A DNA stretch of 64,000 bases from Adiantum capillus-veneris (GCA_014529385.2 CM043959.1:85421029-85485028), one strand, 5' to 3'; shown: positions 21,892 to 31,470, numbered from the stretch's first letter. Notes: generated from the sequence alone by a model not told the origin. Program-made: numbers and translations.

Positions 21892-22200
21892 TGTAACAAG
21901 ACTTGATTTTGAGGTGTTTTAGTAATAAATTTTGTTTTCTAAGAAGTTTTGGTCGTTTTAAAGTTAGTCCACTGTGTAGAAGGATGTGTGGATTGTTTTC
22001 GTCCGATAAAATTTTTTGATCCGGAAGGCACTTTCTGGGACATTTTTGAAGGTGTTAACATGGGATTTTGAAAAAGTGATGTATGAAGCGATTGAAGCAT
22101 GCGTTATAAGGAACAACTTTGGTTCTTTGAGTCTTTAGAGATTTTGATGTTTTGATGCTCGTTGAGGGCCAAAGATTAAGAAAAAAAGTTGGATTTGCTA
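21892..22200 (+). repeat. Chromovirus LTR fragment, copy 1
   Basis: 309 bp starting TGTAACAAG, about 98% identical by eye to 23,007-23,314. It stops abruptly where minus-strand gag begins. Confidence 0.85.
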
Positions 22201-22653
22201 TTTAAGGTATGCTTTCCACCAAAGCTTTGTGGTTTGTCGAAGATGAACAACTGCAACCTTTGCTTTTGCCTCTTCAGAGAACTTCAATGCAAAATAATCT
22301 TCTAACTCTTCAATCCATGCTTCGAGATCTTCACCAGTTTTCTCGATGCCATTAAACTCGTTAATCTTTGCCTTCTTGAAGACTTGCTGCAAAGCTGCCC
22401 TTTCAGAATCTTCATCTGCATCTTCTTCATCACGTTTCCTTCTTCGTCCTCTCCTTTCATTAGTTGCCGCTTCGCCGTCATTCCGCTCTCTTTCGTGTGG
22501 ACGACCTCGACGTCCATCACCACCGTTCCCATCATCATCATCTCCATCATCACCACCATCACCACCGCCAGGTGCCCCAGCGCCCACACGTTGATTATTG
22601 TTTCCTGGTGGAATAGTATGGTTTCCGTCTTCCTGTTCACCATTAATTTCCAC
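22201..22653 (-). pseudogene. Chromovirus gag, N-terminal half, inverted
   Basis: The minus-strand frame begins MEINGEQEDGNHTIPP, passes through a Gly/Asp-rich then Arg-rich region, and enters the Retrotrans_gag start: FNGIEKTGEDLEAWIEELED, then KAKVAVVHLRQTTKLWWKAY, where it is cut at the LTR fragment. This is the typical chromovirus gag beginning (FDG...A-W-x-x-M-E-x-YF, A...L-x-G-x-A-x-x-WW). It lacks the second half and zinc knuckle, which occur on the opposite strand at 24,289-24,917. Confidence 0.75.
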
Positions 22654-22654
22654 A

Positions 22655-22978
22655 TAAATATCATTTTGAAGCGCATTGGTTCATTAGCTTACAAATTGGA
22701 ATTGCCTTCTCATGTCAAAGTGCATCCTGTATTTCATGTGAGTTCATTGAAAAAGTATGTTCCTAACGTGCACCATGTTTTACAGGACAACTCTAAGTTG
22801 AAAGATGACGGAACATTGACAGTAGAACCAGACTTAGTGCTAGATAGGCGTGTCAAACATTTGAGAAATAGAGACATTGTGGAAGTTTTGGTTAAGTGGA
22901 AGAACTATCTAGTAGAGGATGCATCTTCGGTTGATCTTAGTGTTTTGCAAAGCGAATTTCCCTCCTTCCAACTCTGAG
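22655..22978 (+). pseudogene. Chromovirus integrase C-terminus with chromodomain
   Basis: The frame reads ILKRIGSLAYKLELPSH, VHPVFHVSSLKKYVP and then DLVLDRRVKHLRNRDIVEVL, VKWKNYLVEDASSVDL, ending EFPSFQL-stop at 22,976-22,978. The first part is the GPY/F-type integrase end (AY-L-LP, HPVFHVS-LK). The second fits a retroelement chromodomain (EVLVKWK-Y--EDA-W). The polypurine tract and LTR follow within 30 bases, as in intact chromoviruses. The upstream catalytic core is missing. Confidence 0.85.
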
Positions 22979-22992
22979 GACAGAGTTAATTT

Positions 22993-23006
22993 TGAAAAGG
23001 AGAGAT
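22993..23006 (+). other. Polypurine tract before chromovirus LTR
   Basis: gaaaaggagagat directly precedes the LTR start TGTAACAAG, the expected plus-strand primer. Confidence 0.75.
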
Positions 23007-23808
23007 TGTAACAAGACTTGATTTTGAGGTGTTTTAGTAATAAATTTTGTTTTCTAGAAAGTTTTGGTCGTTTTAAAGTTAGTCCACTGTGTAGAAGGAT
23101 GTGTGGGTTGTTTTCGTCCGATAAAATTTTTTGATCCGGAAGGCACTTTCTGGGGCATTTTTGAAGGTGTTAACGTGGGATTTTGAAAAAGTGATGTATG
23201 AAGCGATTGAAGCCTGCGTTATAAGGAACAACTTTGGTTCTTTGAGTCTTTAGAGATTTTGATGTTTTGATGCTCGTTGAGGGCCAAAGATTAAGAAAAA
23301 AAATTGGATTTGCTGTTTTTGCATCATTTTTGTAGAAAATGCTGTTTTTCAGGTTGATTTTCAGCAAATCAGAGCAGGCTATGGAAATTTTCCATCACAT
23401 AGTCGTCGAAGAGCGCAGCAAGGGCAACAAGATTATGTGAGACGGACTTGGGCTGTTTTGGCTCCGTTTGGGAGTTATGTTCAGTTGAAGACAACTGAAA
23501 ACTTTGTGGACTCGGGAAAAAAAAAATTTAAAATTAAAAAAAAAACAAAAATCTAACCTCTACGGATCGCTTCGCGATCACGTTTTTACCTTGTTCTCGC
23601 TGGTATATTGGCGCGCAAGTCGAGTCGACCGAACGCCAAAAATAGAAAAGCGGCTATTTTGAGAGGTCGCAGGCTTTTGGAGGAAAAATCAGAATAGAAG
23701 GATGGGTGGTGCGTTTTGGGAGGATTCACCGATCTCTCTTCTGCGAGTGCGAGTGCGAGTGAGACGCTGCATGCAAGCGAATTGAAGCTCGGGGGTGGCC
23801 GGGAGGTC
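23007..23808 (+). repeat. Chromovirus LTR (U3 side), copy 2
   Basis: Starts TGTAACAAG after the PPT and matches copy 1 for about 308 bases, then continues through an A-rich tract (23,518-23,552) and GC-richer sequence with gatcgcttcgcgatc. It is broken at about 23,808 where an integrase-tail fragment is attached. Confidence 0.7.
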
Positions 23809-23901
23809 TAAGTTGAAAGATGACGGACCATTGACTGTAGAACCAGACTTAGTACTAGATAGGCGTTTTAAACATCTGAGAAATAGAGACATTGTGGAAG
23901 T
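23809..23901 (+). pseudogene. Duplicated integrase-tail fragment
   Basis: About 93 bases nearly identical to 22,792-22,890 (chromodomain lead-in, LKDDG..TVEP-DLVLDRR...NRDIVEV), with a few substitutions. It is followed within three bases by the tRNA half. Confidence 0.85.
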
Positions 23902-23903
23902 TT

Positions 23904-23946
23904 CATAACCCACAGGTCCCAGGATCGAAACCTGGCTCTGATACCA
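23904..23946 (+). other. 3' half of initiator tRNA-Met (anticodon CAT to CCA) embedded in a retroelement
   Basis: These 43 bases match the plant initiator tRNA-Met from its anticodon (CAT at 23,904-23,906) through the variable loop and T-arm (ggatcgaaacc) to the acceptor end TGATA plus CCA (23,944-23,946). The 5' half is absent, so it is not a tRNA gene. Plant nuclear tRNA genes do not normally encode CCA, which suggests an origin from a mature tRNA used as primer. The exact identity is from my knowledge of the plant tRNA sequence. Confidence 0.85.
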
Positions 23947-23947
23947 A

Positions 23948-24244
23948 TGTAATAGGACTAGTCTTTGAAGTTCTTAAAGTCGAAAAGAATGTAGCAGGAC
24001 ACTCATTCGTATAAGCTCTATTTAATAGACTATTCAACAATCTTTGAAATCGTGCTAATGAAAGATATGCCCTGCTACATTCTTTTCGACTTTAAGAACT
24101 TCAAAGACTAGTCCTATGGAGGTTCGAGCTCCGGACAACGGAGTGCGCCCATATATTTTGCTCCTCTGTTGTATCAAACACTATCAATACAAAGATTTCT
24201 TCCTCTGTTTTGCTGTCTATCTCTATTATTCGGTTCATGTGACA
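23948..24244 (+). repeat. LTR-like segment between tRNA halves, with internal 47-bp inverted repeat
   Basis: The segment runs TGTAATAGG...GTGACA. Perfect inverted arms occupy 23,952-23,998 and 24,071-24,117, with a 72-base loop. A TATA-like run (catatatttt) lies near 24,150. The right end is followed by AT and the PBS, like a normal R-U5 end. Its reverse complement also ends in CA next to an initiator-Met PBS on the other side, so both ends look like LTR 3' ends. Confidence 0.7.
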
Positions 24245-24246
24245 AT

Positions 24247-24288
24247 TGGTATCAGAGCCAGGTTTCGATCCTGGGACCTGTGGGTTAT
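24247..24288 (+). other. Extended primer binding site: complement of the tRNA-Met 3' half
   Basis: TGGTATCAGAGCC begins a 42-base perfect complement of the same tRNA half as at 23,904-23,946, up to the anticodon. Normal PBSs extend about 12-18 bases. It is joined directly to mid-gag sequence without a leader. Confidence 0.85.
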
Positions 24289-24917
24289 CAGACAAACACT
24301 GAGTTTCCCCGAAGGAATTTTACAAATAATCAGAGAAGACCACCCAATAATTTTTCAAATCAGAATCAGAATTTCAATCGAAATCAGAGTACAAATCAGA
24401 ATGCTGTAAACAACCGCAATCAAAATTTGGGTCAGAATGCTGTAAACAACCGCAATCAAAATTTGGGTCAGAATGATGCAAATTAGAATCAAAGAAGATG
24501 ACAACCGCTGCGGTGGCAACATGATCCTGCTTTTCTAGAACGAGCAAGGAGATTTGGGTTATGTTTTCGTTGCGGTGAGCAAGGTCACAAGACGTTCGAA
24601 TGCCCAAATAAGGAGATCGATCAGGCAGTTCTTGCACGAATGGAAGCCAATATGAATGCGATGGACACCACGATTGAGGAAGCGAGCGAGGAAGGTAAGT
24701 GCTCTGAAATTCCTATGAAATGTATGACAAACAAATATATCGAAGGACTGCATAAAGATCTGTATTATCAAGTAAAGGGTGCAGGGGCTACCGATTTTCT
24801 GGATGCTATTGCAAAGGCCGAAAATTATGAGAATAAGGTGAAGTATGAGAGCCGCATCCCTACTCCAAGCAGAATTATACCTACCGGGCATAGAATGCAG
24901 AATAGGCCTTTTCAGAC
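24289..24917 (+). pseudogene. Chromovirus gag, C-terminal half in permuted order
   Basis: The frame gives FPRRNFTNNQRRPPNNF, an Asn/Gln-rich linker with a duplicated unit (NAVNNRNQNLGQ twice), then after two stops FLERARRFGLCFRCGEQGHKTFEC, a CX2CX4HX4C zinc knuckle at about 24,569-24,603. After ASEEG it switches to CMTNKYIEGLHKDLYYQVKG, DAIAKAENYENKV and MQNRPFQTN. The YIEGL block is the end of the Retrotrans_gag domain and normally precedes the linker and knuckle, so the order is permuted. Confidence 0.7.
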
Positions 24918-24963
24918 AAACAAAATTTATTACTAAAACACCTCAAAATCAAGTCTTGTTACA
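24918..24963 (-). repeat. Inverted U3 end of chromovirus LTR
   Basis: The reverse complement matches the first 46 bases of the LTR (TGTAACAAGACTTG...). It ends exactly at the CATTT duplication. Confidence 0.88.
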
Positions 24964-25630
24964 CATTTGAAGAGACAATTTGGGATTTGTTAGCCAAATA
25001 TGAGAGGTATATTGGGAGTTTTCCTAAATTTTTGGGGTGTGTTGATAGTTTTTCAAAATACAAAAATTTTAATTGGGCGCTTATTAATAGCCCGTTTATT
25101 AATAGCCTACAAGGTTAAAAGTGATTCACATGTGGCAACTTTTTGAACGAGTTGAAATTCCCACAGCTACATGTGGGCAACAACCGTAGGTGCTACTACA
25201 ATACCTACTAGGAATCTACCTTGACCTCACCGAGTCCAAACGTCTTGGTTGGGGTCCTCAAAAATTTCATCTATGACAACGTGGATAAGCGACGAGTGGC
25301 ATACAAAGTTCTCTACTAATGTGGGTGCAAGAGTAGACACATTTACTTTGTACTATAGGTGGTATCAGGTGTGACAACTAATATACCCAGCTATTTGCTT
25401 CTTTGGAGTCTCCACTCACATGTTTGCATGGCCAACTAGGACTGGGAGCCTAGGAAAATTCCTTTGATTGACACAAAAATGCAACAAAATGTGGCTTTGG
25501 CATGTTACCAACCAAGATATGCACCATACTAATTCAATAGAAATGAATAGAAGATGGGTTTCTGGTGATGATAAGTTTTACTGATATTTTTTTCTAAAGG
25601 CACCAAGTTGCACTAAGCGCTATAAGATAC
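24964..25630. other. Unclassified sequence
   Basis: Nothing recognisable beyond weak open frames. Short repeats of the phrase attaatagcc (25,083-25,107) are present. Confidence 0.5.
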
Positions 25631-25646
25631 ATGAAAACCATAAGGA
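25631..25646. repeat. 16-bp target-site duplication of SINE (left)
   Basis: ATGAAAACCATAAGGA is repeated exactly at 25,790-25,805. Duplications of this length are typical of LINE-mediated SINE insertion. Confidence 0.85.
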
Positions 25647-25789
25647 GCTAGTTTAGTTGGTTAAGCACTTGTCCTCCGTGACCCAGGTCAGGGGTTCAAG
25701 TGTGGCCAGGTGACCCTCATAGTGCTCATGAACGTTCATTGTATCATGGGAGCGAGAATGTTCGTGTTGCTACAAAGAAATAAAGCTAT
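25647..25789 (+). mobile_element. tRNA-derived SINE, 143 bp
   Basis: The 5' region carries an RNA polymerase III A box (TAGTTTAGTTGG, 25,649-25,660) and, 32 bases later, a B-box-like GGTTCAAGTGT (25,693-25,703), in tRNA spacing. A tRNA-unrelated body follows and the 3' end is A-rich (acaaagaaataaagctat). Perfect 16-bp direct repeats flank it. The 5' border is uncertain by two or three bases because gga is shared with the duplication. The LINE partner cannot be named. Confidence 0.8.
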
Positions 25790-25805
25790 ATGAAAACCAT
25801 AAGGA

Positions 25806-26689
25806 AAAATATTTTATAAAATTTATTATATTTTTGTCTAAGAGCTTATCTCACTATTCTAATATGCTAAGATGTTTTTTTTAAAAGCATCCACCAATAA
25901 ATCAAATTAAGCTCCTCGACATGTGTTTGATTGATGTGCAAGATAATTTTTGCAACATATTAGCAATATAAACTTACATTCAAGTCTTCATTAGGATCAC
26001 ATACTTGTGACGAGGCATGAGCGATCAAACCAAGAGAGCCTTTTCCACACAAACAAGAACTAATTTTGCGAGGTTAATTGACATTAATCAAGATTTTTAC
26101 ATGTTTTCTTTCCTATATGTTATGTGTGACCACTACAACTAGAGTAATATGCCATATTATTTACATAAAACGACTATTTTTTGATAGCTGAACTAGTCAG
26201 TAGAAACTCCTCAAATCAATCATATGCTAAGGTGTAGAGTCATGTAAGCATAAGGAATCTTGCTCACTCTAGAACGTGTTTTACAAAGGACTCGAGCGAT
26301 AACTTCACTTTATCGAGCTAGTATCAAAGACGAGTAACACGTGGAGAAATCTAACAGTGGGTATGTTCGTGTTAAGGCATGCCTTATGTATGAAAGAACC
26401 ACATATGAGGCAAGCATCATATGGCATTTGGCTACCTACACACAAATTATTAATTTCCATATGTAAACATTAGTACTAACTGGCTCATATGAGATGTCTC
26501 GATAAGTTTCTCCATATCAATCAATGATAAGAAAAAGCTTTGCATGTCTCAAGAACAAAGGACATAGGCATGGCCCACTGATGTGGAGCTTTAGGCATGG
26601 GTACCCACTTTAGCTCAGCATCATGCGCTTGTTTAGATATTTTGGTACTCTTCTAATAGAATCATGACATGAATTAAGAGTGCGCAATG
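25806..26689. other. Unclassified sequence
   Basis: No gene recognised. From about 26,520 it shows weak similarity in order to 30,730-30,860, the start of the duplicated MADS region. Confidence 0.5.
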
Positions 26690-27290
26690 CGTCTTCACAT
26701 CACTTGGACTTTGAGCAACAATCCTACCTTGCTCTTCAAGAAGAGAAATGGGTTTAAGAAGTATGAGAGGAGGAAGTGGAAGACAAGAACTTACAACTTC
26801 AAAGTGGGTGGTATCCTTGGCCTAATGAAATATGCGTCAAGATTGATTCTCATTATGAGTAGGTTACAACATGCTTGCAGGATCTCCGACATGCTCCTAG
26901 CGATGCAAACATCCAATAATTGCATATAAGATGGTTGAAGCAAGAATTATTACAACACTATGGACATTAGTTTCTTTTGCGTTGTGATAATAAAGTGTGC
27001 ATACCAGCCTTTTCCGCATACTCAAAGGGCCGGCCTGAGCTACGTGGCCATCGAAAGCATGGAGAGCTTGCAAGCCTTCTTCATCATCCCCACATACCAC
27101 TTGCAAAACGTCACATGCCGGATGGTATCATTTTGATGTGCTTCATTTCAATTTTGTCGCGACCCATCATTGTACCCGTGTACACAGTTAGTGAGAGAAA
27201 CAGAGAGGAAATTATTATCATAAGTACTATGTGTATGATTATGAAATGGCAACATAGATAAGGCTTTAGTTTTTGTGACTCGTAAGCAAC
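26690..27290 (-). repeat. Decayed duplicate of the MADS exon-1 region
   Basis: Alignable by eye to 30,895-31,550 over its whole length (landmarks tatgagaggaggaag, acttcaaagt-ggtggtatcctt, gaaatatg-gtc, catgctcct, ccaataattgca, gcataccagcc/ggcc, atactcaaag). Divergence is considerable. Confidence 0.8.
27006..27167 (-). pseudogene. MADS-box exon 1 pseudogene
   Basis: From the ATG at 27,167 the minus strand reads MGRDKIEMKHIKMIPSGM and then loses the reading frame and core MADS residues, with indels relative to the intact copy at 31,210-31,391. The downstream pattern (aggcttgcaagctctcc, ctttgagtatgcgg) still follows the intact exon. No K-box exons were found. Confidence 0.75.
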
Positions 27291-27299
27291 ATTCAATTA

Positions 27300-28950
27300 A
27301 ATAGGCATTTGTGGTGGTGCATCAAAAGAAGAACACCACTATTACCACATCCAATACTTCTTGAATCAGCAAGCCTACCCTCATCGTTGTTTCTTCTTTA
27401 ATGGACAATATGTTAGAGAAGTCTAATGATAAAGACGAGAAGAAAAGATGAGATCTATTACTGTAATGCACTTGATTGTGTCATCAAGCAATGTACTAAG
27501 CTAGAGGCTAAAGAGGCTCGAAAAAAGAAGGCAAAATTATAACCATTGTAAATGCTTCTTCAAATGCAGTTTGACAATTTTTGTGCAACATGCTAAATGG
27601 GCTTTGAGTGCATGTTGCTTCTTTAGAAGGGCAATAGGTTAGAAAAGTCCAGTCATAAAGACAGATGCCATTATTGTAATGCAATTAATCATGTCATCAT
27701 GCAATGTCCTAAGCTCAAGACTAAAGAGTCCTAAAAAATAAGTCAGACACAACCATTGCACATGCTTCTTCAAAAGGAGATTTGACAAATTTTGTGTAAG
27801 ATCCTAAATGGGCTTTGAGTGGGCAATCTATATGACCCATCCATTGCACATATTGCATAATGTATGGATCATGTTACATGTATCATAGTTTGATAGTAGT
27901 GCAACTAAGCACATTACATCTCATTGTGATTTTTTCATTTTCTTGATACTGCCTCTAAACAAGAAACTAACATATGTACTAGCAATGTCTCTTATCCAAT
28001 TAAGGGATTTAGAAAGATTGCACTTGTTGCAACATGTGACAATCCGTGTCACATGAAAACACAATTCATTTTCTCGGAACGAAATGCTCAAGACATTTTC
28101 GAAACAACTTGAAATAGAGAAACGAAACATGTTTCTTAGATTCCAAAGAAAATTTGCATATGATGTGTAACATATATTTAAACAACTTGCGACCTCTATA
28201 CAGAATGTATCCACCTACTAGATTCCTAGATATTATCTCTCCTAAACCTTCTAAAAACATGTGTTTTGTATTGTGTTTCATCTTAGAATTTTCAACACAA
28301 AACGAAACCAAATGCCTCCAAACGTTTCTTGTTACAGTGAGAGTTCCTTCATGTATGTGTCATATGCAACATGTGTAGTCTCCACTTTGCAAGCTACTTC
28401 TATGCAAAACATCGTCATGCACAATTTGGTTATCTAGATTTTGTCACTTTGTATTACTGCATCTTTAAAAAATGAATATGATTTCTTCGTTTCCATCTTG
28501 AGACACCATTGAAACATGTATGTGAAGGCTGTTTTTTGGAAACAATGTAGCCTTCTAAGTTTCCTAAGGATGAATCTACATTGCGGGCTACTCAAAATTG
28601 CAGCTTGTCAATAGTCACATTTGTGGCTTGAGGCATACTCCATCTTTTGAGAATCATTTGTATTTTGTTAATTGCATTGATGATCACTCCAAGCGTGCAT
28701 GTTAATATTTGGTTAAGAAAACAACCAACAAGTGAAAGGATAAACGTGAAAAAGGTTCCGCGTGGAAATACATTAGTGCTCTTTAAACTGAGATTTTCCA
28801 ATGTTTTCGAGCACAAAAAATCTTTTTTGAGATGGAAGTAGGGTCTAAACGAAGGTCCTATATGTAAGAGTGCACTAAGCATGGAAATATAGTCCAAAGA
28901 CTACTCCTAGTCTAAGAGATGCACATGTGGAAAGGGGCCCTTATTATAAA
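27300..28950 (+). pseudogene. Wrecked Ty1/copia element (gag knuckle to integrase)
   Basis: Fragments in copia order but in changing frames: a knuckle CHYCNAINHVIMQC (27,669-27,710) and a degraded second copy of the same region about 220 bases upstream (YCNALDCVIKQC); a pre-integrase-like stretch (HAQFGYLDFVTL near 28,408-28,443; CEGCFLETMQPSKFPKD near 28,530); then integrase-like residues to about 28,850. Stops are frequent and no LTRs were recognised. The assignment rests on order and short motifs. Confidence 0.5.
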
Positions 28951-30860
28951 AATGTCACTTTAAGATAAGGGATTGGTTCGGTGGAGCTTATATGCGCTTT
29001 TTCTAACCATGTTTTGAGAACAAAGGATGTGTACTATCATGCTCTCTCCCACTCATCACATAAGGACCTTACAATCCAAGACAACTTTACAAGGATCCAA
29101 ATCAAGAAAATTAACAAGAACCATACCCCGCCCTCACGTACATGTGCTCACAAATTGTGGCGCAGTACACTATGGCTTGCATGTTGAAAAGAGCACAAAT
29201 TAATGATGACCATGGTATCTGCTATGAGAAGTATACGTTTACTCTGGATTGCAGCTCTAGTGATTCAGAGTAGAGTGTTTATATCTCATCCATCTTTCCC
29301 ATTCTAATCAACTTTGTCTTTACTCTATATACAAAAAACATGTTATACCTTATGTCCTTTTTTCATAAAGGGTGCATCATGCTACATATCATTTGTGTTA
29401 AGCATATCATGTGCATGAGGCTACCTTGATGCCTTCTTGGATCATTCCACAAATACTTCTCTTGTGGATAACTTCTCAGAGAAAATGATAAGCCCCATCT
29501 CCCTCTATTCTCGAGCTTCCAAAGGGGTAAGGGGAGAAAGCGAGTGACAATATACAAGTAAGAATGCAAATCACAAAGAGATGAGAGACATCCAACATGT
29601 CAAGCTACTAAATCTAGGTGACTAAATGAAAATTTTCGTAGGATCGCACATAAGGAGACTAGGTTTCCCTCATGTGTATGCACCCATCATGGACGTGGAC
29701 AATGTGATTAGTGTCAGGGTTGAGCCTAGCTTATTTGCATTCCATAAAAAAATATCCCATTTCATAGGTGCCTGGACAACAAAACCCATTTGATAAACAT
29801 GCACTCCCATGTGTTAAATTTGACAAAGAATTTTTACTATTTGGTATACTTTCAATTGACAATTCAGGATGTCAGTGGTACAATCCTCATTTTCTCTTCT
29901 CATCGTGAAAGGTCCTCTTATATCCATCCTAACCCTTCAATTTGTATGAGATTACTATTAAAGTTTAGTGTATGATTAGTCGTAATTCACTCTAATCCAT
30001 ATGCTTAATTAAATCCACTATTTGGCTAATTATCTTCACTATGGTAAGGCCCATCCCTAATCATTTGACACTTTCTTAAACATTGGACATGTTCTAATTG
30101 GCTTAAGACTTGAGTCACTACCATTGCTTATGCTAACTACACACGAATAAGTAGCGCAGATGGAAGCTAGCTGCGATATGTATTATGTGATTTCCTTTGT
30201 GGTTTCGGCAATCACACACACACACACACAAACATGTGACATGCATATGTGGTTCCATACTCAAATATGGCAAGCTGTCTATGAGTAAGAAAACTTAAAC
30301 CTTAGATGGGCATTTCATATGTGCAGAAGTAGTAAATATGCCAATGCATTTGGGCTAGCTCGCCCCAATGGTATGATACATATGTGGAAGTGCCACTTGT
30401 CTATGCACAAAATGTATATCACACCTATCACTGATGGATTGGCTCACCATGTCACGGATGGATTCTTCTAGACACATTTCTTGCCATGCCGTGTGGCACA
30501 TATGAAAACTATAAGTGCTTGTATATATGTTGATGCTCAAATATCGCAAGCCCTATTCATAATATGGCTACGCATGTATGTGTCACTAGCCATAAATACC
30601 ACGCGATCACAGATTGCAGGCCATATGTGCAAGAGGCCATATGCACACACTTGGAAAGTCAATGTTTTGGCTTGCCATTAGTGCATGTAACTTCTTGAAA
30701 GGGGCACAATACATCTTCCTGTGCGTAAAGTCAATGGTTAAAAAAAGGCTTGGCATGTCTAAAGCATCAAATTAAAAGAGCTAGGGTAAGGGTCAAAAGA
30801 GCATTATGCATGGGCCGCCGCTCGAGCTGCTCAGCATTAATTATATTACGCTTGTCTACA
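28951..30860. other. Unclassified sequence
   Basis: No gene recognised. A short (CA)n run is at 30,211-30,230. The phrase catatgtg and variants recur between 30,240 and 30,640 without clear period. Confidence 0.5.
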
Positions 30861-31209
30861 TAATTTTGACGCCATGAAATGAATTACCACTGTCTCCAGA
30901 CACATAAATTAACTTCACCTGCGTTTCGGGCCGCATTGGTCCTAGCTTGCAGTTCAGGAAGAGAAACAGGTTCAAGGAAGTATGAGAGGAGGAGGACTTA
31001 CAGCTTCAAAGTCGGTGGTATCCTTAGCCTCATGAAATATGGGTCGAGATCGGTCCTCATTATGAGTAGCGTCGCAGTATGCTTGCAGGATCTCAGACAT
31101 GCTCCTAACCATGCAGACAGCCAATAATTGCACATAAAGTGGGTATTATTACAACACAAATGGGCAGCAGTTACTTTAATTTGGTGTTGTGATAATCAAG
31201 TCTGCATAC

Positions 31210-31391
31210 CGGCCTCCCGCATACTCAAAGAGCCTGCCTGAGCTGGAGAAGACAATGAGGGCTACGTCGGCATCGCAGAGGATGGAGAGCTCGCGAGCCT
31301 TCTTCACCAACCCCACATGCCGCTTGCAGAAGGTCACCTGCCTGCTGGTACTGTTCTCGATGCGCTTCATCTCGATCTTGCCGCGGCCCAT
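31210..31391 (-). CDS. MIKC-type MADS-box first exon (MADS domain), intact
   Basis: The ATG at 31,391 starts [20 protein letters not shown], then [20 protein letters not shown] and [20 protein letters not shown], the complete DNA-binding MADS domain of a plant type II regulator. The exon is 182 bases and ends at a GT donor (31,209-31,208) in the phase and position usual for MIKC exon 1. The usual KRRNGLLKKA is changed to [10 protein letters not shown], so the DNA-contacting helix has drifted. No I, K or C exons are recognisable at lower coordinates within the window. The next exons may lie beyond a very long intron, or this is an isolated duplicated exon. A (GA)n tract (CT on the coding strand) lies just upstream of the start. 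Confidence 0.8.
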
Positions 31392-31395
31392 CGCA

Positions 31396-31396
<1 letters not shown>

Positions 31397-31442
<46 letters not shown>

Positions 31443-31470
31443 TATTGCAGTGAGAGAGCGAGAGAGAAAG
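31397..31470. repeat. (GA)n tract in MADS 5' untranslated region
   Basis: Interrupted GA dinucleotide run beginning six bases upstream of the MADS start codon (CT-rich on the coding strand). Confidence 0.85.

Larger units (their letters stand above)
21892..24963 (+). mobile_element. Rearranged chromovirus (Ty3/gypsy) mosaic with two inverted U3 ends
   Basis: The unit starts TGTAACAAGACTTG at 21,892 and ends with the reverse complement of the same U3 sequence (24,918-24,963, 46 bases). It is flanked on both sides by CATTT (21,887-21,891 and 24,964-24,968), a perfect 5-bp target duplication. Inside, in order: LTR fragment (+), gag N-half (-), integrase C-terminus with chromodomain (+), PPT and LTR (+), an extra integrase fragment (+), tRNA-Met half, R-U5-like segment with a 47-bp inverted repeat, complement of the tRNA half, permuted gag C-half (+), U3 end (-). 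Ordinary LTR elements end in U3 and U5, so a unit with two U3 ends and a TSD suggests integration of an aberrant or self-integrated cDNA. Confidence 0.8.

Noticed and set aside
22384-22977. 197-codon plus-strand ORF as one protein
   Set aside because: Its first half is antisense to the inverted gag; only the part from about 22,655 is genuine integrase/chromodomain sequence.
23904-23946. tRNA gene
   Set aside because: Only the 3' half is present, with an encoded CCA and no D-arm or A box; it is retroelement-associated.
26133-26160. CACTACAAC as another CACTA terminus
   Set aside because: No subterminal repeats, no partner end and no 3-bp duplication were found; probably chance.
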